Source: DASSHC01 sp035693105 (GTDB taxonomy: Bacteria; Chloroflexota; Chloroflexia; Thermomicrobiales; Thermomicrobiaceae). Taken from it: DNA of 11,815 nucleotides. Numbering within the stretch: the stretch's first letter is position 1; every line of letters starts with the position of its first letter. Positions 1 through 5,306 of the stretch are shown in pieces. The notes beneath the pieces were generated by a model that was given only the letters and a program-made list of their open reading frames with translations, searched no databases and was not told where the DNA came from. The stretch lies in contig DASSHC010000403.1 of the NCBI GenBank assembly GCA_035693105.1, forward strand, positions 1-11,815. Reading direction: 5' to 3'. A program made the position numbers and the translations under genes.

Positions 1-267
1 ATACTCGGTGCCGCCGAGTGGGACCGCGCCGGTGGCGAGTGCCGGCTCCGACTCCACCTCGCCGTGGATCAGCCTGGCCTCGCGGAGTTGCTCCAGCAGT
101 TGCTCGATCGCGACGCCGAGCGCGCTCAGTTGCTCCTTCTCCATCCAGAGCGAGATGATGTCGCCGGGGACTCCCACGACCAGGCGGAAGCGGCGATGCC
201 CCGGCTCGCCGATCGCCTCGGCGTCGAGCACGGTCAGCAGATCGTACTCATGGTGCTGAAAAGACAC
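1..267 (-). CDS. DUF3090 family protein, N-terminal part (runs off the window)
   Basis: Reading on the minus strand from a GTG at 267, 89 codons stay open to the window edge, so the C-terminal part is missing. A strong Shine-Dalgarno AGGAG (280-276) lies 8 nt before the GTG, and no other start fits it. The N-terminus has the pattern I recall for DUF3090 (conserved mainly in actinobacteria and Chloroflexota): a short beta segment, then GEPGHRRFRL at residues 20-29, then MEKEQLSALGVAIEQLLEQL at about 42-61, matching the family's GEPG.R.F.L and .EK.Q...L...I..LL blocks. The function is unknown. The family is reported beside a SCO1664-type kinase-like gene and a phosphomutase-like gene in actinobacteria (recalled, not checked). 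It lies 67 bp downstream of the AIR-synthase-like gene on the same strand, so the two may be co-transcribed. There is no signal peptide. Confidence 0.78.
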   Translation of the reverse strand, partial: MSFQHHEYDLLTVLDAEAIGEPGHRRFRLVVGVPGDIISLWMEKEQLSALGVAIEQLLEQLREARLIHGEVESEPALATGAVPLGGTEY

Positions 268-334
268 CGCCGCTGCTCCTCTCCCGCCGCGCGTCTAACC
301 GATACGAGCATACTACACGCAAAACGCGGTCCGT

Positions 335-1396
335 TCAGTGCGTTCCGCGTTCGGAGGCAAGGTAGCGCGCCAGTTCATCGACCGCGAACGCCGGCAGCGG
401 TTCCTCGCGCCCATCGCGGCGCAGCAGCAGTTGCCCTGCCTCGGCCGTCAGGCTGCCGAGCGCCGCGGCGTTGATCCCGGCCGCGCGCAGTGCGGCCAGT
501 GCGGGTTCGCGCGCGGCGGGATCGACGACCGCCAGCAGTGCGCCGGAGGCGATCAGGCCCAGTGGATCGAGTCCCAGAGCCCGACAGATCACGCGCGTCT
601 CCGGGTAGACGAAGATCGCGTTCTCGTCCACGAGCAGACCCCCGTCGATCGCGGCCGCCAGCTCGCGCAGCCCGGTCGCCAGCCCGCCCTCGGTGGGATC
701 GTGCAGCGCGTGGACTTCCTGCCCCAATGCCTGGTGCAGCACACCGGCGGCGTCGACCACGCTGATGCCGGGCCGGTAGAGGAACTCGCGGCAGCGTGCC
801 ACGAAGTCGGCGCCGAAGCGCTCGGTCAGCGGCCCCGCCAGCTCGCGCGCCAGCAGCGCGGTCCCCTCGATGGCTATGCCGTTAGCCAGCAGGATCGCGT
901 CGCCCGGGCGGGCGCGGCGCGGGTCGATCAGCGAAGCGGGGTCGGTCAAGCCGGCCAGCATGCCGACCACGATCGGGCGGTCGAGCCCGGCGGTGATTTC
1001 GGTGTGGCCACCGACCAGGCTGACCCCGAGCGCGCGGCAGGCGGACAGCAGGTCATCGAGGATGCGCTCGGCGAGCGCCGGGCTGGCGCCGCCCTCGGGT
1101 AGGAGCACGGTCGCCAGCATCCAGCGCGGCGCGGCGCCGAGGCAGGCGATGTCGTTGGCGCCCACGTTGACCGCATACCAGCCGATAGCGTCGGTAGCGA
1201 AGGTGACCGGGTCGGTCTTCAGCACCAGCGCTTGCTCGCCGACGCGCACGGCGGCGGCGTCGCGCCCGATTCCCGCCGGCAGGATCACGTCTGGGCTCAG
1301 CGGCACGCGCGCCAGCAGGCGAGCCAGCAGCTCGGCAGGCAGCTTGCCGAGCGGCAGCGGCGCGCCGTCTGGATTGTCATGCGCGACCTGGCGCAT
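335..1396 (-). CDS. AIR synthase-related (HypE/PurM-like) ATP-binding protein
   Basis: A 353-residue protein of the PurM/SelD/ThiL/HypE superfamily, which phosphorylates carbonyl- or amide-type substrates with ATP. Signatures in order are GIGRDAAAV (42-50), KTDP (60-63), the dimer/ATP segment with NDIACLGAAPRW (81-92), GGHTEIT (129-135), HDPTEGG (232-238) opening the C-terminal domain, and IASGALL (282-288). Overall it resembles HypE most, but it ends in ASERGTH and lacks the C-terminal Cys that HypE needs to build the cyanide ligand of [NiFe]-hydrogenase. No hyp genes are nearby, so I call it only 'AIR synthase-related'. The ATG at 1396 was chosen because GGAGG lies 4 nt upstream. The frame is open further upstream to 1546, but that stretch is Cys/Arg-rich and unlike the family. 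Its 3' neighbour on the same strand is the DUF3090 gene. The substrate is unknown. Confidence 0.85.
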   Translation of the reverse strand: MRQVAHDNPDGAPLPLGKLPAELLARLLARVPLSPDVILPAGIGRDAAAVRVGEQALVLKTDPVTFATDAIGWYAVNVGANDIACLGAAPRWMLATVLLPEGGASPALAERILDDLLSACRALGVSLVGGHTEITAGLDRPIVVGMLAGLTDPASLIDPRRARPGDAILLANGIAIEGTALLARELAGPLTERFGADFVARCREFLYRPGISVVDAAGVLHQALGQEVHALHDPTEGGLATGLRELAAAIDGGLLVDENAIFVYPETRVICRALGLDPLGLIASGALLAVVDPAAREPALAALRAAGINAAALGSLTAEAGQLLLRRDGREEPLPAFAVDELARYLASERGTH

Positions 1397-1423
1397 CCTG
1401 CCTCCGAACTCATCCGGTGCCGC

Positions 1424-1432
1424 TGGTATACT
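1424..1432 (+). promoter_or_regulatory. Candidate extended -10 promoter upstream of proS
   Basis: TGGTATACT is a TGn-TATACT extended -10 (5 of 6 matches to TATAAT) in an otherwise GC-rich spacer. No convincing -35 is seen 16-18 nt upstream, which is tolerated for extended -10 promoters. Transcription would start near 1439 and give a leader of about 240 nt before proS. GTATAC inside it is palindromic, so it might also serve the divergent AIR-synthase-like gene at 1396. A second -10-like TATAAC at 1626-1631 (also without a -35) would give a leader of about 45 nt. Confidence 0.35.
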
Positions 1433-1444
1433 TTGGTGCTGCTC

Positions 1445-1680
1445 GCCAGGGGCCGGACGCTCCTGGCATTCTACACTCCGTCGCCGCTGGTCCCCGCGAC
1501 AGGCGGCGCACGATGGAGTCAAGCAAATGGCCCTCCGGCAGGACAACGGAGCCGGGCGTGGTGGACTTCCCGCCCCTCCCGCGCGCTCGGCACGAGGCGT
1601 GGCCGAGCGTGCCTGACGCTGCCCATATAACTCGGACGGGATATGAGACCGAACACGGACGCCTGTAACGGAGGGGTTAC
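1445..1680 (+). promoter_or_regulatory. Hairpin-rich untranslated leader before proS
   Basis: No gene is seen in this spacer, but it holds a series of stems: GCCAGG 1445-1450 with CCTGGC 1462-1467; CGCCGC 1482-1487 with GCGGCG 1503-1508, plus an inner GTC/GAC pair; CTCCG 1533-1537 with CGGAG 1547-1551; GGGCG 1554-1558 with CGCCC 1571-1575; and an 8-bp stem CGCTCGGC 1584-1591 with GCCGAGCG 1602-1609. The last competes with GGCACG 1589-1594 pairing to CGTGCC 1608-1613. A final stem, GTAAC 1665-1669 with GTTAC 1676-1680, displays the proS Shine-Dalgarno in its loop. GC-rich DNA forms short stems by chance, so an RNA regulatory role is only a possibility. I could not match it to a T-box. Confidence 0.3.
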
Positions 1681-1681
1681 G

Positions 1682-3130
1682 ATGAATTCCGGGCGCAACT
1701 TCGTCGAAGAATTGAGCGACTACGAGGACGACTTCGACCAGTGGTATGTCGAGGTCGTGCGCAAGGCTGAGCTGGCCGATGAGTCACCGGTGCGCGGCAC
1801 GCGTGTAATCCGGCCGTACGGCTTTGCCCTCTGGGAGAACATGCAGGCGGCGCTCGACCGCCGTATCAAGGATACGGGCGTCCAGAACGCCTACTTCCCG
1901 CTCTTCATCCCGAAGAGCTATCTGGAGCGCGAGGCCGAGCACATCGAGGGCTTCGCGCCGGAGGTCGCCTGGGTCACGCGCGGCGGGCACAAGGAGCTGG
2001 AGGAGCCGCTGGCGGTGCGCCCGACCTCCGAGGCCATCATCTGCCCGATGTACGCGCGCTGGGTGCAGTCGTACCGCGACCTGCCGATCCTGATCAATCA
2101 ATGGTGTAGCGTGGTTCGCTGGGAGGAGCGCCCGCGCGCCTTCCTGCGCGGGCTGGAGTTCCTCTGGCAGGAGGGGCACACGGCTCACGCCAGCCTGGAG
2201 GAGGCCGAGGAGCGCGCCCGCCTGATGCTGGAGGTCTACCGCGACTTCATGGAGACCGAGCTGGCGGTGCCGGTCGTGGCTGGGCAAAAGACCGAGTCGG
2301 AGAAGTTCGCCGGGGCGCTGCGCACCTACACGATCGAGGCCATGATGGGCGGCAAGAAGTGGGCGCTGCAGTCGGGCACCTCGCACAACCTGGGCGACCA
2401 CTTCGGGCGCGTCTTCGGCATCGAATTCCTCGACACGACAGGCGATCGCCAGTTCGCCCACAACACCAGTTGGGGCCTCAGCTTCCGCGTCATCGGCGCC
2501 ACGATTATGGTCCACGGCGACGAGCGTGGCTTGAAGCTGCCGCCGCGCGTGGCGCCGATCCAGGCGGTGATCGTGCCGATCTGGCGCAAGAACCGCGAGC
2601 GCGAGACCGTCGAGCAGGCTGTCGACCGCGTGCGCGATACGCTGCGCGAGCGGGTGCGCGTCTTCGTCGACCGCAGCGATAAGACACCGGGCTGGAAGTT
2701 CAACGAGTGGGAACTGAAGGGCGTGCCGGTGCGCATCGAGATCGGCCCGCGCGACATCGCCAACGAGCAGGTGACGGTGGTGCGGCGCGATACCGGCGAG
2801 AAAACGACCATTCCGCTGGACGCGGTCGCCGAGCGCATCCCGCTCCTGCTGGAGCGCATCCAGGCCGACCTCTTCGCCGCCGCCAAGCGGCTGCTGGAGG
2901 AGAACACCGCTGAGGTGACGAGCTACGAAACGCTCAAGGAGCGGATCGCGGACAACGCCGGCTTCTCGCTCGCCTGGTGGTGCGGCGACGAGGGCTGCGA
3001 AGCGCGCCTCAAAGAGGAGACCAAGGCGACGATCCGCTGCATCCCGTTCGAGCAGCCGGGCGGTTCCGGCCCATGCATCCTCTGCGGCGGCGAGAGTCGC
3101 GTCCAGGTCGTGATCGACCGGGCGTACTAG
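1682..3130 (+). CDS. proS: Prolyl-tRNA synthetase, archaeal/eukaryotic type (ProS type 3)
   Basis: Charges tRNA-Pro with proline in the cytoplasm. The 482-residue length fits the short class without the bacterial editing insertion. Class II signatures are present: motif 1 region about 38-55; the VRPTSE proline/ATP loop at 112-117; motif 2 at 144-169 with RWEERPRAFLRG and WQEGHTAH; and motif 3 at 277-292 with GDERGLKLPP. The anticodon-binding domain covers about 293-390. The C-terminal module has C434-x4-C439 and C465-x2-C468, the zinc-ligand spacing known from Thermus ProRS, and the chain ends in Tyr482, as that enzyme does. The ATG at 1682 was chosen because GGAGGG lies 6 nt upstream. An in-frame ATG at 1643 lacks a good ribosome-binding site. 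The gene is monocistronic, divergent from the AIR-synthase-like gene and convergent with the VOC gene. Confidence 0.97.
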   Translation: MNSGRNFVEELSDYEDDFDQWYVEVVRKAELADESPVRGTRVIRPYGFALWENMQAALDRRIKDTGVQNAYFPLFIPKSYLEREAEHIEGFAPEVAWVTRGGHKELEEPLAVRPTSEAIICPMYARWVQSYRDLPILINQWCSVVRWEERPRAFLRGLEFLWQEGHTAHASLEEAEERARLMLEVYRDFMETELAVPVVAGQKTESEKFAGALRTYTIEAMMGGKKWALQSGTSHNLGDHFGRVFGIEFLDTTGDRQFAHNTSWGLSFRVIGATIMVHGDERGLKLPPRVAPIQAVIVPIWRKNRERETVEQAVDRVRDTLRERVRVFVDRSDKTPGWKFNEWELKGVPVRIEIGPRDIANEQVTVVRRDTGEKTTIPLDAVAERIPLLLERIQADLFAAAKRLLEENTAEVTSYETLKERIADNAGFSLAWWCGDEGCEARLKEETKATIRCIPFEQPGGSGPCILCGGESRVQVVIDRAY

Positions 3131-3141
3131 CGCGACGAATC

Positions 3142-3173
3142 CTCACTCCCTGCCGCGCTGCGGCGAGTGGGAG
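3142..3173 (+). terminator. Interrupted hairpin just after proS, possible terminator
   Basis: Twelve bases after the proS stop, CTC-ACTC-(CCT)-GCCGC-gct-GCGGC-GAGT-(GG)-GAG can fold into a 12-bp interrupted stem with a 3-nt loop. There is no T-run after it, so it is not a classical intrinsic terminator. It could pause polymerase, protect the mRNA end, or be a fragment of a dispersed repeat of the CTCTCCC...GAGAGGG type common in GC-rich genomes. Confidence 0.3.
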
Positions 3174-3207
3174 AGGGCATTGCCCAAACAGAAGCCGGGC
3201 ATCGTGT

Positions 3208-3333
3208 GAGGACGGATCCCTCGACCGCGCTCAGGATGACAGGGCTAAGGCGGGGCGGACGAGTACGACCGGCCGTAGTCGTCCGTCCCAAGGATTCCCG
3301 GTCATCCCGAGCACAGTCGAGGGATCCGTCCTC
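3208..3333. repeat. Nested inverted repeat (REP/MITE-like) in the proS/VOC convergent spacer
   Basis: The outer arms at 3208-3240 and 3301-3333 are 33 nt each and inverted, matching at 30 of 33 positions by hand alignment (mismatches at the 19th, 21st and 26th positions). Nested inside are second arms at 3252-3267 and 3274-3289 (14 of 16 match) around a 6-nt loop. The arms carry GGATCCCTCG and CTC(A/G)GGATGAC, the same core as the repeat at 7394-7475. When translated, this family yields the familiar spurious peptides of the CHSERSEES / SxVEGS kind. It sits exactly between the 3' ends of proS (+) and the VOC gene (-), so a single- or double-strand hairpin here could act as a two-way transcript end. 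No transposase is present. Confidence 0.88.
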
Positions 3334-3376
3334 GACTACGCATTGTCCCCTCTGACGGTACGTCCCCGCGGGTGCA

Positions 3377-3778
3377 TCAGCCCCGCATCCAGGGCGTCTC
3401 GGTGATGCCGACGAGGAGGCCGTTGGGGCCGAGGAGACGCGTGACACGCTGCCCCCAGGGCTCCAGGCGGTTCTCAACCAGCAATTGGTAGCCCTGCTGG
3501 CGCAGCTCCGCCGTGGCGGAGGCGATATCCTCGACATCGAGCTCCAGCCAACCCTGTGGCACCGGCAAGTTGTCCGGCCAGCGCTCATGCCCGAAGCAGC
3601 TCTCGGCGGCCTGCGACAACGGCCAGAGGGCGAAGTGCTTGCAGCCGTCCACTTGATCGCTGTGGTAGTAACCGTCTTCGCCGGTCAGCGGCAGACCGAG
3701 GACCTCGGCGTAGAAATGCTGGGTTGTCTCCGCGTCACGCGAGATTGGTCCAAACCCGGCGACGAACAAGACCTTCAT
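3377..3778 (-). CDS. VOC-superfamily (glyoxalase/bleomycin-resistance fold) protein
   Basis: A 133-residue single-module VOC protein with two beta-alpha-beta-beta-beta halves. The first half opens with the beta strand VLFVAGFGPIS, then the helix RDAETTQHFYAEVLGLPL (14-31), and contains KHFALWPL (47-54). The second half holds GWLELDVEDI (76-85), a helix ending near LRQQGYQLL (92-100), and the typical RLLGPNGLLVGI close (114-125). Such proteins are usually metal-dependent lyases, isomerases or dioxygenases, or they sequester drugs. H48 and E79 are candidate metal ligands, but the specific substrate cannot be read from sequence. The ATG at 3778 has AAAGGAG 6 nt upstream. It is expressed from its own near-consensus promoter (3805-3833), which carries an operator-like palindrome, so it is probably inducible. 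It converges on proS. No regulator gene is in the window. Confidence 0.86.
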   Translation of the reverse strand: MKVLFVAGFGPISRDAETTQHFYAEVLGLPLTGEDGYYHSDQVDGCKHFALWPLSQAAESCFGHERWPDNLPVPQGWLELDVEDIASATAELRQQGYQLLVENRLEPWGQRVTRLLGPNGLLVGITETPWMRG

Positions 3779-3804
3779 GTGCTGCTCCTTTCCGATCTCC
3801 TCGG

Positions 3805-3833
3805 AGAATAGAACGAACGTTCGGTTTTGTCAA
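3805..3833 (-). promoter_or_regulatory. Near-consensus sigma-70-type promoter of the VOC gene
   Basis: On the minus strand TTGACA (3833-3828, perfect -35) is followed by exactly 17 nt and TATTCT (3810-3805, 4 of 6 matches to TATAAT). Transcription would start near 3798, giving a leader of about 20 nt that contains the AAAGGAG ribosome-binding site. This is the best-formed promoter in the window. Its spacer contains a separate operator-like palindrome. Confidence 0.75.
3814..3823. promoter_or_regulatory. Palindromic operator-like site inside the VOC promoter
   Basis: CGAACGTTCG is a perfect 10-bp dyad lying wholly in the 17-bp spacer between -35 and -10, with partly symmetric flanks. Dyads of this GAACGTTC type at this place are typical of TetR-family repressors, which block RNA polymerase until a small molecule binds them. 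The repressor's identity is inference and its gene is not in the window. Confidence 0.5.
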
Positions 3834-3879
3834 TGGCCAGGATCGCGAATGCTCGGGGCTGCGAACGGCGAAAGGGCGG

Positions 3880-3885
3880 TATGAT
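3880..3885 (+). promoter_or_regulatory. Candidate -10 for the dipeptidase-S9 peptidase operon
   Basis: TATGAT (5 of 6 matches) lies 42 nt before the dipeptidase ATG and would start transcription near 3892. No recognisable -35 lies 16-18 nt upstream. It is divergent from the VOC promoter, with about 46 nt between the two core elements, so a protein bound at 3814-3823 might also affect this operon. Confidence 0.33.
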
Positions 3886-3927
3886 GCCGGGCATGGCGTC
3901 GCGGAAATGAACGGGAGGGCAACGGCG

Positions 3928-5295
3928 ATGGCCGATTTGAATCAGGTCTATCAGTATGTTGACCAGCACGCGGAGGCGGAGATCGCGGACCTGCAACGGG
4001 TGGTGCGGCAGCCGTCGATCTCGTCCTCGGGAACCGGGGTGCGCGAGTGCGCCGAGCTGCTGGTGTCGCTGATGCAGGACGCCGGCATCGAGGCGCGGGT
4101 GATGGAGACCGAGGGGCTGCCGGTCGTCTTCGGTACGATCTCCGCCAGCCGGCCCGACGCCCCGACACTGGTGATCTACACCCATTACGACGTGCAACCG
4201 GGCGGCGATGAGGCGGAGTGGACCGCGCCGCCCTTCGAGGCGCGCATCGTGGGTGACCGCATGATTGGCCGGGGCACGACCGACGCCAAGGGGAACCTGC
4301 TGGCGCACATCGAGGCGGTCAAGGCGCTGCGGGCTACCAGCGGCATGCCGATCAACGTCAAGTTCCTCTTCGACGGTGAGGAGGAGAGCGGCAGCCCCAG
4401 CCTGCCGGCCTTCGTCGCCGCCCACACCGATCTCCTGGCCGCCGACGCGGCGCTCTCCTTCGACGGCGGCTTCGACGCGGGCAACATCCCGCGCATCAAC
4501 CTCGGCTCCAGCGGGCTGCTCTTCGTGCAGTTGCACGCGCGCGGCGGCGAAAAGGACCTGCATTCGGCCCGCGCCCGCCTGGTGCCCAACCCGGCCTGGA
4601 AGCTCGTCTGGGCGCTCAACTCGATCAAGGGACCGGATGGCCGGGTCAAGATCGCCGGCTTCTACGACGCCATCCGCCCGCCGACCCCGGTTGAGCGACG
4701 CCTGCTGGAGGAGGCGGGCTGGAACGACGAGGCGCAGAAGCGCGACCTGGGCGTGGCTGAGTTCGTCGGTGGCGTCTCGGGGGTCGACGCGCTGCAGCAG
4801 CTGCTCTTCACGCCCACCTGCAACATCGCCGGCTTCCGCTCGGGTTACGTCGGAGAGGGGAGCAAGACGCTCCTCCCGTCGACCGCGACCGTCAACCTCG
4901 ACTTCCGCCTGGTCAGCGATCAGGACCCAGCCGATCTCTTCAACAAGCTACGCAAACACCTGGACGAGCACGGCTTCACCGATGTCGAGGTCAGAGATCT
5001 CGGCAGCATCGAGCCTTCGCGCACCAGCCCGGAGTCGCCCTTCGCCCAGGTGGTGGTGGAGGCCGCACGCCAGGTGTATGGCAAGCAGCCGTCGCTGCGC
5101 CCGACCGGCGACGCCTCGGGCCGGCAGGCGGTCTGGCTAGCCGGCAAGCTCGGCATCCCCGGCGCGGGCACGGCGGTCGGCCCGCCCGACTGGCGCGGCC
5201 ACGCCGCCAACGAGTTCATGACGCTGGGCCACTACCTGGATGGGATCAAGTACGCGGCGACCATCTGGACGCTGTTCGGCGAGCAGGCACAGTAA
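3928..5295 (+). CDS. M20-family metallo-dipeptidase (carnosinase/CNDP-like)
   Basis: A 455-residue cytoplasmic di-zinc peptidase that likely splits dipeptides or short peptides. Metal and catalytic residues follow the M20 plan: H86-Y-D88 in YTHYDVQP; bridging D119 in GRGTTDAKGN; general base E152 and metal ligand E153 in GEEESGSP; D179 in SFDGG; and H425 in WRGHAANEFM. The lid (dimerisation) domain spans about 190-310 and includes DLH212S, the His that reaches the partner's active site in CNDP enzymes. The usual SGxxGG after this His is replaced by SARARLVPNP. The ATG at 3928 was preferred because GGGAGGG lies 8 nt before it. An in-frame ATG at 3907 has no good ribosome-binding site. There is no signal peptide. 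The S9 peptidase follows after 11 nt, forming an operon for peptide degradation. Confidence 0.93.
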   Translation: MADLNQVYQYVDQHAEAEIADLQRVVRQPSISSSGTGVRECAELLVSLMQDAGIEARVMETEGLPVVFGTISASRPDAPTLVIYTHYDVQPGGDEAEWTAPPFEARIVGDRMIGRGTTDAKGNLLAHIEAVKALRATSGMPINVKFLFDGEEESGSPSLPAFVAAHTDLLAADAALSFDGGFDAGNIPRINLGSSGLLFVQLHARGGEKDLHSARARLVPNPAWKLVWALNSIKGPDGRVKIAGFYDAIRPPTPVERRLLEEAGWNDEAQKRDLGVAEFVGGVSGVDALQQLLFTPTCNIAGFRSGYVGEGSKTLLPSTATVNLDFRLVSDQDPADLFNKLRKHLDEHGFTDVEVRDLGSIEPSRTSPESPFAQVVVEAARQVYGKQPSLRPTGDASGRQAVWLAGKLGIPGAGTAVGPPDWRGHAANEFMTLGHYLDGIKYAATIWTLFGEQAQ

Positions 5296-5306
5296 GGGAG
5301 CCACCG

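Noticed and set aside
268..334. Separate promoter for the DUF3090 gene (TAGTAT near 307-312 on the minus strand)
   Set aside because: Only 4 of 6 bases match, there is no usable -35, and the short gap to the upstream gene fits co-transcription.
1439..1681. T-box riboswitch upstream of proS
   Set aside because: The position and length fit, and there is a TGGTGGAC in a possible loop near 1559-1566, but the conserved GGTGGNACCGCG antiterminator sequence, a clear specifier loop and a terminator are not found.
3208..3333. CRISPR or insertion sequence
   Set aside because: There are no regularly spaced direct repeats, no cas genes, no transposase and no evident target-site duplication; it is an inverted, REP-like element.
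3814..3823. LexA/SOS box
   Set aside because: The Gram-positive SOS box needs four bases between GAAC and GTTC; here they abut, which fits a TetR-like dyad better.
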